A DNA stretch of 64,000 nucleotides from Lepraria neglecta. Its lineage: Eukaryota > Ascomycota > Lecanoromycetes > Lecanorales > Stereocaulaceae. Position 1 is the first letter of the stretch. Each line of letters begins with the position of its first letter. Position numbers and translations under genes: made by a program. Of the stretch, positions 52,193 through 62,245 are shown one piece after another. The stretch spans positions 310,001 to 374,000 of the forward strand of contig CM065653.1 of the NCBI GenBank assembly GCA_033220425.1, written 5' to 3'. Under the pieces are notes generated by a model. It did no database searches. It was not told where the DNA came from and saw only the letters and a list, made by a program, of their open reading frames with translations.

Positions 52193-53047
52193 GACAAAGC
52201 GATTGGAGAGCTTTCATACATAGCCTATGAATCTGTGCTGGGGACCTGGAACGAGTTCGTTTGGGTCGGTATCGATTGGACCTTCAACAGTAGTCCTGAT
52301 CACTATGCTCTCGCGCAACTGCAAGACTGTGTCTCGACCGTGGAGTAGTCCCCCTTCCACCTGCACCGAAAGCGACTTTAGGGTCAAGCAGGCATGACAT
52401 GCAAGCTCCCTAAAGCTAGGAATACCACGTAAGATGCCGAGTATCAAAAGTGCCCCGGGCGCCAAAGGATCCATCACCGCAGAGGCTATCCAACAAAATT
52501 TTCTCGGCCTTATCATCCTTCTTCGCACTGGGTTCTTAAAATGGGAGCAAGCACGCCATTACAACTCGCTAATCAATGCGACGCTTTTCTTTTGCGAACA
52601 TTCCAGGCTGTCAATCACAAAGGCAAATCCTGCAGCGCTCCTGGGATTCGCATGATACTAAAATTTCAATGTGTGTATTCTAATAGTCTATCGACAAGTT
52701 TGGTGGGTATCTGCGAAAATGCTGTGCTGAAGCTCATACGCCCTTTCCTCGTCATGGCATGCAACTTTAGGCGGGACTCTGACTCAAGGCTTAGAGACCC
52801 GTGCATTCGATAAACCGTATGGGAAGCAAGGCAAAGGCTCAAGGATCTCGGGCTCTAGCTAGTACCTCATGCCGTTGTACGATATATGCTTTCGTAGCGG
52901 AAGGCGTGTCGTCGATCATGTCATTGCAGAAAGAAAGCTGCTTTGCGCTCTCATCGGTGATGTTGAGTGACACAGTTGACTGGCTCTGGAATGGCAGGGA
53001 GCTTGGGGATCGACTTTTCCCCATGCCAATGTTTGGCGTGTCGAAAT
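52193..53047. other. Decayed flank downstream of the membrane-protein pseudogene
   Basis: May contain further decayed coding sequence, but I could not recognise it. Open frames on both strands (for example 52214-52528 minus and 52434-52655 plus) overlap and lack signatures. Confidence 0.3.
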
Positions 53048-55651
53048 TCAACCTCCAGAATAAACAATACTTGTTTCCAGCAGCGCCACCATCTCCTTCG
53101 GTATCCCAGAGCCAGACAGGGTAGCGATCTCCAATGAATTCTGTATGCTCGCACTGCTAGCTCCACCATCAATAAGCATTCTCGTTATAGACACAGTTCC
53201 ATATCTGCTTGTCCATGGAACGATTCGCTCGTCAAAATTCGCATCTGCTCCATTAGCTGGTAGAATGCTGACGGCTTCCTCGTTGCCAGTTCTCACTGCG
53301 ATAGTCAGAGCAGTGACGATATTGTACTTCCCCCTCGACTTTGATCAACGCTAGCTCCATGTTGTAAAAGGTAGCCAAGAGCAGTTATGTTTCCCATCTT
53401 CGTAGCAGTGATGAGAGGGTATGAATTGTAGCCGCTGTCGCCAGATCGTGCGTCAGCATAGGCTTGAAACCTGAGGGCATTGGCGTCTGCGCCATGCTCT
53501 AGCAGTACTTTCAGCATCTGATTCTGATTTCCTTCCAGGGCCCAGTAGATTGGGCTCCCGGTCTTGTCGCTTCCGTCATTGATGTCTGTGTTCAGGTCCA
53601 GTCTTCCGACGAGTCGAGAAAGTCCGAAATATGCAACAAGATGAACAGGTTTCATCGATACTTTGCGTCCAATTCGTTGTTTCCAGTAGATCGATGGTGA
53701 ACGCTCGATAAGAAGCTGTGCTGCGGTTGATCTGCCATTCTCGTCATCCAGCAACTGTAGCGCCAGGCTCAATGCCTTGTCGTTGTCGGCGCAGCAGACA
53801 TGATAGTCCCAGTGCAAAGCGGCGTAATTGAAAAGTAGATCGGCCTGGAAATGAATTGCTTCATAGCTTCTGAACCGTTTCATGCGTAGATATGTGATGC
53901 AGGTTTCAGCTATGTCTTCGTGAGCAGTTGGGAGTAGAGCTTCCTTCTGGTTTTGGAAGAATTCTTGTCTAGTTGGATGCACTAAAGTATTCAGATCATG
54001 TTTCCCATCAATGACGATGAGCACAGCGCAGAATGAGGTCCAATCCGGGACGTTGAGAAGGCCTTCGAGGTCCAAATCTTCGTCCCCAGGCTCTATAGCA
54101 AGGGCGTACTGCACCTCTTGAACTGTAAGCGGCCGAGTAGCGTGCACCACCCAGGCAAGTATTTGCTTGCCGATCTTGGCTTGCTGTGATTTCTGGGAGC
54201 CAATCCTTACCCAAGCCTCCTTATAATTGTCGTCTGTGCCAACGGGCAGCGTCTCCAGAGCCTTGCGGATGCCGCGTTTGGTAGGTATATCAGCCGGTAG
54301 CTCCATACAGAGAAGTGTGAGAAGTATAATCCCGTACAGTCTTCCGAGAATTGCATCTATGATCGAGGCCTCAAAGACAGTGTCCCGAATGATCCAGCCA
54401 GAGACCCTTTCGTGATCGCGAAGGTTTTGCTGAAGGAAAAGTCGTACGTCGCGCTCTCGACTTATTATATCAAGCTGAAGGTCGGCCTTCAAGGTCCGCT
54501 CAACGTCTGTAAGATCTTTCCGGCTGGTGACAAGAATATGAATCTTAGTGGCTGATTTCATTATAAGCATGGTCAGGAGTTGTTTCACAAGGTCAAGCCG
54601 GTCAGCGCATTCGTCCAGGGTATCAACAATGATCATGATCTTCGAGTATAACCCTGATATCGTGTGAAAGGCATCGAGGCGGTTTAGTGCTTCGAGAGAC
54701 CGAGGTATTGTCTCTAAAGGTTCCGCGAGCTGTCGTATTAGACTGCCAATCAAATTTGAAGTGGTTTCAGGTTCTTTACAACTGCAGTAGATGCCTGCAA
54801 CCCCCAGGTTCAGGTCCTCTTTCACCATACCACGGAGTTTATCTATGACTAAGCTTGCCAGGATGGTCTTCGCGCTAACTGGTATACCCTGACACCGGAG
54901 GATTTCTGGGGTCTTCAGCCAACATAGCATTTCACGGGTCTCGAGCAGCCGTTCCCCTGTTCCGTTGGCGCGGCGCGAGGCAATATCGGCATGAGTGGCT
55001 TCAAAAGCAATCGACATAAGACGAGATAGTATTTCTCGTTTCTTTCTCGTCTTTCTGTCGGAGTTGAATGGAATTTACACCTTCACTAAGACCATGAATG
55101 TGGTCCACAACTTCTAGGCAAGATGATTCGAAAGCTTGAAAATGTGACTCGTGAGCGTGGCGAATAATGTCAACACTCTTCGTGATCTCCACAATCCGGA
55201 CATCCACACCTTTCGTGATCTCCTCAGCCTGAACAGTGATTGCAGCGGACAAGCGTATACTGTCATTTGTCAACGCGATGGCAAACATCGATTTCTGCCG
55301 CTCGATACTGGTGAGCATCTCCTGTAAGCCCTCTTTGGTGAATGGCCATGTCAGGCTGAATCTTTCCTTGCCCAATTTCGCCCCAAGATACCTCAGACTT
55401 TGCTCGAACTGTGCTCTAGGCCCAGTATCATCCTGATTGAGCACTTGGAAGGTCAATTCCCACGGCTCAGCACTGTTTATCTCCACGGAGTCCTATAGAG
55501 TTTAGCATAGAGCAGCAGTGGCGTTGACTTCTGCAATCGGCTTTTGCCTGTCGCTGGCAGCGAATTTTGCGGTCCTAATGAGACTGACAACGTGGGAGCG
55601 TATATCTAGCATAGCTGAAATTCCTTCCAACATAGTGAGAGGATCTGTCAT
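53048..55651 (-). pseudogene. NACHT-ankyrin (fungal NLR-like, STAND) pseudogene
   Basis: Minus-strand remains of a fungal STAND receptor. The N-terminal domain starts MTDPLTMLEGISAML and includes LTWPFTKEGLQEMLTSIERQKSMF, a common fungal STAND N-terminal signature. The NACHT segment has Walker B IMIIVDTLDECAD, HILVTSRKDL and LTVQEVQYALAIEPGD. Ankyrin-like repeats follow (GSPIYWALEGNQNQMLKVLLEHGADANA; MLIDGGASS). Damage: TAA at 55502-55504 and TAG at 55493-55495 in frame; frame changes near 55030 and 53325; and a Walker A reading GIPVSAKT where GIPGAGKT is usual. Relatives act in heterokaryon incompatibility and fungal immunity. This copy is almost certainly inactive, although 571 codons (55017-53305) remain open. 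Confidence 0.8.
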
Positions 55652-56390
55652 GATGCTGGCAATTCTGGTCACTTGAAGCGTTTAGTGCGCCCTGGCTAGA
55701 TGAGTACCAGTATGTCCATTGGCTGAAGGTGATACCCGCCCTACGAGACAGGCTTTTCATAGTCCTGTGAGACGAGATTCAGCCGCAAGGTTGCAACCCT
55801 CGTATCTTGAGCATTCGAAATCTACGATGAAGAATAACCAGGCGCGGTGTCCGCATGATGTGCACACCCAGGGTAGATGGAGCCCCTAGTCTGCTCAAGA
55901 ATGAATGCACAACAAATGAACGAGATTCTTGGACATGGCAGGCATTTCACTTCTTCACTTCGGAGCAGATGAGGAACGGTCGCCAATGACCGTCGTTGCG
56001 CAGCGACGCCGGTAGTGCAAACCATTACTAACCATAGTGGGCTAGCGCCAAATCATGGCAGCTTACAGCTCTGGTGGCTCGGACACCTGCTTCCTCAACC
56101 AACTCGCCATTGTCTGTCACTGCGAGACATTATCTTTGAATGAGAAGAAGAGGGTCCAAAGACTACTTATCAAGACAAACATTGTGGTAAGCTCATTCGC
56201 TCTGCCCTTCCTTGGCGACATCCCCACCTCCGAATCGCCTCAACCTCGGTTCAGACAACAAAAACCCAGCCATCGTTACAGCCTTTCATGCGTTGCAGAC
56301 CTGCCTAGCAACTACATGACTGACGAGTAGCATCCAGACACCTCTGAGTGACTGTACCCTTTCCCTCCTACCCCTCGCGACGAGCCTAGC
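55652..56390. promoter_or_regulatory. Divergent intergenic region at the right border of the accessory block
   Basis: About 740 bp between the NLR-like pseudogene and the Mpv17-family gene. No gene recognised. Confidence 0.35.
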
Positions 56391-57205
56391 ATGTCGGTCA
56401 AGTTCGAGAAAGAGACCATCCGGGATGCGCCAGTTCCAGGCGGTCGGAAACATGAGATTGCGCACGAGATAGGGGAGCGGTTGACTGGAGGGGACACCGT
56501 ACAAGGCTATCTAGCTGTAAGAGAACCCCTACCACCCCCGCAGAAAGGCATACGAATTAACGGATATACCATGTCAATAGGCCTACCTCCAGCAGCTCCA
56601 GAAGAACCCTCTCCGCACAAAGATGCTCACATCTGGCACACTTTCAGCTCTACAAGAAGTGCTCGCATCCTGGATCGCGAAAGATGTCAGCACGCATGGC
56701 CACTACGTCAGCTCTCGAGTGCCCAAGATGGCTGTCTACGGCGCGTTCATTAGCGCGCCTTTGGGACACTTCTTGATCAGTATGTTGCAGAAGTTGTTTG
56801 CTGGGAGAACTAGTTTGAAGGCGAAGATTATGCAGATTCTCGTTAGCAATCTGGTCGTACGTACTCTCCATTCAGCCTTCGCTAGGCATAAGCCTATAGC
56901 CAACAGCTAACATAACCCTTTCTCAGATCGCACCAATCCAGAACTCCGTTTACCTCGCCTCCATGGCCGTCATCGCCGGCGCGAGGGCCTTCCACCAGAT
57001 CAGAGCCACCGTCAGAATCGGATTCTTGCCCGTCATGAAGGTCAGCTGGATCACCTCGCCTCTGGCGCTGGCATTCGCCCAGAAATTCTTGCCTGAGCAT
57101 ACTTGGGTGCCTTTCTTCAACATCATCGCCTTTGTTATTGGCACGTGGATCAATTCGCAGACCAAGAAGAAGAGGCTTGCGGCTTTGAGGAAAAAGGTAT
57201 TATAG
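56391..57205 (+). CDS. Mpv17/PMP22-family membrane protein
   Basis: Predicted 222 aa from exons 56391-56516, 56593-56856 and 56927-57205, all in phase. A 35-residue polar N-terminus precedes QGYLAQQLQKNPLRTKMLTSGTLSALQEVLA, the family's first conserved block. Then come SSRVPKMAVYGAFISAPLGHFLISMLQKLF, NLVIAPIQNSVYLASMAVIAG and the C-terminal FLPVMKVSWITSPLALAFAQKFLPEHTWVPFFN, equivalent to the W-x-x-WP...VP signature. Four hydrophobic segments are visible. Family members sit in mitochondrial inner or peroxisomal membranes (Sym1, Pxmp2, and the Neurospora Woronin-sorting protein). Which compartment applies here cannot be decided from sequence; absence of an obvious presequence and the polar N-terminus make the peroxisomal/Woronin-type branch a fair guess. 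Confidence 0.85.
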
Positions 57206-57663
57206 CCCTGTCTCTGTTCAAGCTTTTCGCTGACACAATTCAAAGCATTACGGTGACGATGGACGAAGCACATCGGGCAGAGGGGAGTTCGAAAAGCGTG
57301 ACTACTAGGAAGACCATGAAAAGGCGGCGGAATCAGTTTCTGTGGAAAGTCAAGGGGTTTCACATAATAGTCGATATCCAGGACATGTTGGTGTCTAAAT
57401 GCTCATTTCCAAATATTCATATTTCAATGGCGACGCTAAAAACGTCACCTTATGCGTCTCAGATAGCAGGTAGCCATGGAAACCACAGAATTCGAAAAGC
57501 TACATTGGTGCCTAAATCCCTCGGTGAGGCTGACACTGACCGCTTTCTTACGGCGACTTCTCGTCGGGCTACTTAACAGCAAGTCGCCCAACAAGCAAGT
57601 CGAGAGGAATCATCCTCAACTCTCGCCAAACAGCTTCGAGAATCCACTAGCCACAATTACAAG
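57206..57663. other. Intergenic stretch
   Basis: About 460 bp between two plus-strand genes; no gene recognised. Confidence 0.35.
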
Positions 57664-58268
57664 ATGGACGAAATAATTCCCAATCTCTACCTTTCCAGGT
57701 TCGCACCTCTCACCCACATCCTTGACCAAACGAGCCTGACCAAAACAGCCTCGCCCCAGCCTCCAACATCTCCGCCCTCCTTACCGCAAACATCCACCTA
57801 GTCCTTACAATAAAATCAATAGACCTCCCCCTCTCAGTGCGCCAATCCTACCTCTCAGCCGACATCACCCAACACCAAATCTCCGCGCTTGACGAACCCA
57901 GCTTCGATCTCCTCTGCACCTTCAACGACACATGCGACCTGATTAAGAATAATCTAGCCGAGAGTAAAGGGGTGTTGGTGCATTCGGGTATGGGCATGAG
58001 CAGGAGCGCAACCGTAGTCGTTGCATATATCATGAAAGTGCGGATGCTAGGTACATTTGAGGCGGTGGATTTTGTGACGAAGAAACATGGAGCTGCGCAG
58101 CCGAATCGGGGTTTTATTAATCAGCTTTTGGTGTGGGAAGAGTGCGAGTATGATATTTTTGAGGATGTGGATGGGCATAGGAGGGCGAAGAGGGCGTATC
58201 TTGAGTGGAAGGAAGAGCCGTGTAAAGGGAAGGGGAAGGGGAAGGGGAAGCAGAAGCAGGTGTCATGA
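57664..58268 (+). CDS. Dual-specificity phosphatase-like protein with Cys-to-Ser in the active site
   Basis: Predicted 184 aa from exons 57664-57698 and 57749-58268 (50-nt GT-AG intron; phase restored as LYLSSLAPAS). The fold follows the DSP family: DEIIPNLYLSSLAPASNISAL, HLVLTIKS, SADITQHQ, then the P-loop VLVHSGMGMSRSATVVVAYIM and a helical end GAAQPNRGFINQLLVWEE. The catalytic motif is HCxxGxxR in active enzymes; here residue 91 (codon TCG, 57984-57986) is Ser while His90, Gly94 and Arg97 are kept. The protein should bind but not hydrolyse phosphorylated ligands, like STYX-type pseudophosphatases. A Lys/Gly-rich tail comes from a GGGAA repeat. The open frame is otherwise intact. Confidence 0.8.
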
Positions 58269-58841
58269 GGTGTTGGTGCATAAAAGGATGGAGCCTGGAG
58301 TATCAGAGAAGGAGTTTCAAGCTTGATGTAGCTGACGTATGTTAAGGGGAAGTTTGTTCAAATTCCACCAATTTGCAAGAATCGCAACACTTCCTGTCGT
58401 CGCCTTATTCTGGGTCAATTTAAGCCATTCCCAAATTTTGTATTACTTCCTTTTCAAGGCGCCTATTCTTGGGGTTTCGAGAGGCAGAGGGGCTTAGGTA
58501 CAAGACGCCGAGATGAGATGCGCTACTCACTCTGCTCTTGCCATTTTAGCTACAAATCGTGCATGAATATCATAGCAGAGGGCCTGTTCGTTAGCAAAGA
58601 AGCTGGAGCGATGCATCGGTGGCTAATTCCTCGCCGTCTCCGACTTCATCTCCATCGAGCTCCGTGAAATCATCTTTTGTGTCTCCAAGATGACAGATCA
58701 TGTCGTCGTCTAGCCAAAGATATCTGATCAGATTTCTCCCAGGCCGTTGAGATTTCAAGGTGCCAAGTCATAGGCATTGAAGGAGGGTGCCTTAATTTCC
58801 AAGCGTTGTACAAGCTGCGAAAATAGTCTGAGTAATGTCTT
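58269..58841. other. Intergenic stretch
   Basis: About 570 bp between convergent loci; no gene recognised. Confidence 0.3.
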
Positions 58842-59617
58842 TCACTGAACATACTGGAAAAGCCTCGCGACATTACCCAAGAGTGGGATCGAACTCCCAT
58901 TCCCAGCAGTCCCCGTCGAATTACCATCGACTCCATCTTTGAGTCCAGGTGGATATACAGGTTGACTCGTGATCATATGATTATTAAGTATAACCTCGAA
59001 CGGCGACCCAACAGCATAAATATAGAGAGCAACAGCGCCATCCGCTTCAGGATCTGTATCGGCCGTCAACTACCACCCCAAATCAGCGGAGAAATCAGCT
59101 CTGCCGAACCTGAGATGAGGCTGAAGCCCCCTTGTGGTAAACTTCTGCCAACACATTCTTCCGCAACATTGACAGTATTGAACTCGACATACACCCATTT
59201 CGATAGAGGTGTAGGATCAACGACGACGCCTTTTCATTGGCAACGGACATTAGTGCAATGCGGCAAGATCCTGCGCAGCGTTCTCTCATCAGCCAGCTGC
59301 CGAAACTATAACTCAAGCATGAGTTGTTTTGACGCACTATATCTCCAGAACTTGGGCAGCTGCTCCATTTCTACTTTCTCCTCGGTCCATATACGCTTGA
59401 ATGGCGGCTTCAAATACTGCGGTTCGACGAAAAGTCGTGGGTCTGATAACCTGGGAGTTGGGGTGCGTGAATTGGCATCTGGCATGGCGTTCAAGGCGGT
59501 TACGCAGTCTTGTGTAGTAGGTCTGCCATACATACGGGAATAACACTTGTATGTTTGAGACGAGGCGACTTGGATGTAGACATGGAAGGCGAAGACGAAA
59601 GCAATAGTGGGTTGCAT
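58842..59617 (-). pseudogene. Small secreted protein family, minus-strand member (probably decayed)
   Basis: Starts at 59617 with a signal peptide (MQPTIAFVFAFHVYIQVASS), then YKCYSRMYGRPTTQDCVTAL, RLFVEPQYLKPPF and MEQLPKFWRY. Matching blocks continue in other frames: CAGSCRIALMSVANE near 59270, VDPTPLSKWVYVEFNTVNVAEECVG near 59200, and ALYIYAVGSPFEVILNN near 59020, ending in a Gly/Ser-rich tail at 58842. The frame changes between blocks are not all explainable by normal-length introns (the only GT-AG candidate after KFWRY is about 32 nt), so decay is likely. It is related to the divergent plus-strand gene at 59905. No named family; probably an uncharacterised secreted or GPI-type protein. 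Confidence 0.45.
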
Positions 59618-59904
59618 CTTAGAGTAAGGTGCTTCGCGGTGGCAGACATCCACAATATGTGGGATTGGCTAAAGATTGATACGATTCTGAGGTCGCGTGG
59701 GAGCTGTTCGCTTGTGGGCAGAGTTCGAGACATAAATGTTATGCCCAAGGCATGTGTTCATTCACAAACGGTATCAGAGCCGCATCCCTTGTCGGAACAA
59801 CATTACCATGAGTGTACAAAAAGGCGAGTTGGGGGAGTCCAGTAGAGTAATGGGACCTTCAGCTTCAAACTTCTCCTTTACCGTGGCTTAAGTAGACCAG
59901 GGCC
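59618..59904. promoter_or_regulatory. Shared upstream region of the head-to-head secreted-protein pair
   Basis: 287 bp between two divergent start codons. No clear TATA element was identified on either strand. Confidence 0.35.
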
Positions 59905-60907
59905 ATGAGCAGAACCATAGTACAGCCCTCCTTATTGTTATCCCTTCTTTCCTGCTCCCATCTCATCACCTCTCAGACAACACCTATCTGCAAAGCACCC
60001 ACTTATGGCAAGCCCACCAGCAGCGATTGCAAGATCCTCTTCGAAAAGCTCACAGCTCAACAATACCTGACAACGCGCCTCTTCGACGAAGAACACCTGC
60101 GCGTAGAGGAAGATGAGTCCTGGCCAGGAGTGGAGGACAACCCATTCGTACCTCCAATATTCTAGTCCAACTGCCCAAGTACTTTTCTATGAGTAACTCA
60201 CCCTGGAACCCACTCTGATATCGATGTCTATTGGGATTTTAGAAAGCTCTGCTGACGTGGCAAGGGCAGATACCTGCAAATTTGCACTTGTGTCGTACAC
60301 GAATCCACAAAGTCATCAGTCGTTTCCACTAGTAATCAGCCGTATGTTGATTTTTGGGGGTTATTGCATCTCTGTCCTTACAGTACTTTGAGTGATGAGA
60401 TCATTTTTGAGAGCTGGAGATCTTTTCCGGCTTATGAGATATGTTCCTTGACTCAAGAATCATTCTAAAAGGGAAATACTGATTTGGAGATCGCGTAGAC
60501 TGGAGCAGTATCAAGACATCTGGAGCACAGCTTATAGAGCAATGCCTGGGTCAGCAAAGTGTCGGTGGTGAGATCTCTATAAAGTCGAGTACGTCTTTCC
60601 CGTTCTTAGCTCCCGTATCAAAATTTTAATACTGATAAGACTTAGCTCAGGTACGTCGATGGACCCAGTCCTGGTCTTGTTCATGTGGGCCGGTGGCGCC
60701 AAATTCGAAAAGAAATTGGTCAAGTACGAGTATGATCCAACATATTCTCTGCAGCTGCCACTTTCGATAGTCGATATCAACGGGACCAGCGGTACGTTAT
60801 TTGATGGCGCAGCGGCAGCAAGCACGGTGATAGAGAACCCTTCGGTATCTGCTTTGCCGTACGAAAATGGTAGCATAGCAATCTCGGAAACGATAGGTAC
60901 TTCATAG
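59905..60907 (+). pseudogene. Small secreted protein family, plus-strand member (probably decayed)
   Basis: Starts with a signal peptide (MSRTIVQPSLLLSLLSCSHLITSQ), then ICKAPTYGKPTSSDCKILFEKL and TRLFDEEHLR, the same layout as the minus-strand neighbour (C...YG-P-T-x2-DC...RLF). After 86 codons the frame ends. Family-like blocks continue downstream in other frames: VQLPKYFSM just after, DTCKFALVSYTNPQSHQ near 60270, and DPVLVLFMWAGGAKFEKKL near 60665, ending at 60907. Part of this could be exon structure, but the change between PPIF and VQLPK is too tight for an intron. I treat it as a decaying paralogue of the minus-strand gene. Confidence 0.45.
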
Positions 60908-61061
60908 CATTGAAAGATTCTACCACACATAAGCATGCCTCTAGTCCTTCCATCAATTCAGGTGATGTCCATCACCAGAGAAAGCTTCGTCAAAGATTAT
61001 CTTTCGCATGCTTGGGTATATACAAGGCCACTCTTTTCATGCTCATATGATAATACCCCTC

Positions 61062-61993
61062 TCACCAAATCCGATTCTCTCCAGCCACTGCCTTTGACTT
61101 TGAAGTCTTCCGCGCGGCCATCTTCCCCGTCCCAGGCGTCTTGTAGAACAAACTAGGGCCATGTCCCTCCGGTACCAGATGGCTAAGGTAGCCTCTGTGA
61201 GCTGGATCTCTGTAGTACTCGATATCCTTCCTGCTCGTAGGGTCTGGCAATCGATTGTAGAAAGGCCTCTTTTGTATCTCTTCACCTGCCTCTATTTGTG
61301 ACTGCAACGAATTGATTGGATCCATCTTGTCCCGCATTATCCTCTTGACTGCAAAAGGTGTGTAATATCTCGTGGTTACGGAGCCCCCAGCGGCCTCGAT
61401 GGTAGCTATTGCCCTGGCTGAAGCTCTCGATATGATGATGTTCAATGGGGCCTTGAGCTGTTCTGAGCCTTTTGCAAGTAGCTTTACGCCATCCTTGACG
61501 TTACTGACGCAGCGAGATTCGCAGAGCTCTTTGATAGTGATGGGTTTTGAGGGGTCGAGGCGGCCTTGGTCGACCCAGTCTTGGACTTTGAAGAGATTGA
61601 GGCGCTTCATGTCCACGGAAAAGCTAGATCGTACAATGATTAGCCATTGAAGCAGTTAAGTGGAGGAGTCTCTTACGCTGCGAAGTTATGGTCTCCCCTT
61701 TTACCATGGACAACCTCATCTTTTGTCTGCCCCCCATTGAAGCCTACGGGCACTTTGCCATGCTGCTTCTGGCCTTTGTGACCTCGGCCAGATGTCTTGC
61801 CCTTGCCTGATGAGGGGCCGCGACCAAGTCGCTTCCTGTTGCGAAAGGAGCCGGGGTTTTTGGAGAGGCTTGCGAGGATAGATGCGTTGCGTTGTTGTGT
61901 GTATAGGAATGGTACGAGGAACGGCGAAATCTCTGTAGCTGGACGAACAATCGAATGCGAGAACCGCAGCAGGCTGTGCAGCCGTGGAGGCAT
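61062..61993 (-). CDS. Mitochondrial large-subunit ribosomal protein uL15m
   Basis: Predicted 292 aa, the mitochondrial counterpart of bacterial L15 (yeast Mrpl10). Exons 61993-61677 and 61623-61062, with an in-phase GTAAGA...CTAG intron. An Arg/Ser-rich presequence ([18 protein letters not shown]) is followed by the L15 signature [26 protein letters not shown] and GFNGGQT. Exon 2 gives [27 protein letters not shown], the L15 C-terminal core ending [25 protein letters not shown], and a mitochondrial-specific extension ([27 protein letters not shown]). It should sit in the mitoribosomal large subunit. An in-frame upstream Met (62128) exists, but Met 61993 gives the better presequence. Confidence 0.93.
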
Positions 61994-62245
61994 GGTCAGG
62001 TTCTTGTTGTGGTTGTAATGACAAGATTGGTGCCGACCGTTGAAGCTCGGCGGCGGTTTCCTCACAAATCTGCAGCCGCCGTCAAGCAAGATCTCTCTGT
62101 CATCAACCCCTTCGCCCTCTACAACCAATGCTCAAATACACTTCGAAATTGGTGTGACTGCTATGATGAACTTGTTGAAGCTCGTGCCTTTGGGTTTTAT
62201 TTCATAATTCTACTACAGCGTACCTCGAGTCCAAGTCACATAATC
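61994..62245. promoter_or_regulatory. Bidirectional promoter between uL15m and MVP1
   Basis: 252 bp separate the divergent start codons, a common arrangement for conserved fungal gene pairs. No TATA box is evident. Confidence 0.5.

Noticed and set aside
58886-58910. tRNA T-loop-like string (GGGATCGAACTCCCA)
   Set aside because: No acceptor stem, D-arm or anticodon arm fits around it; it lies in the distal part of a secreted-protein locus.
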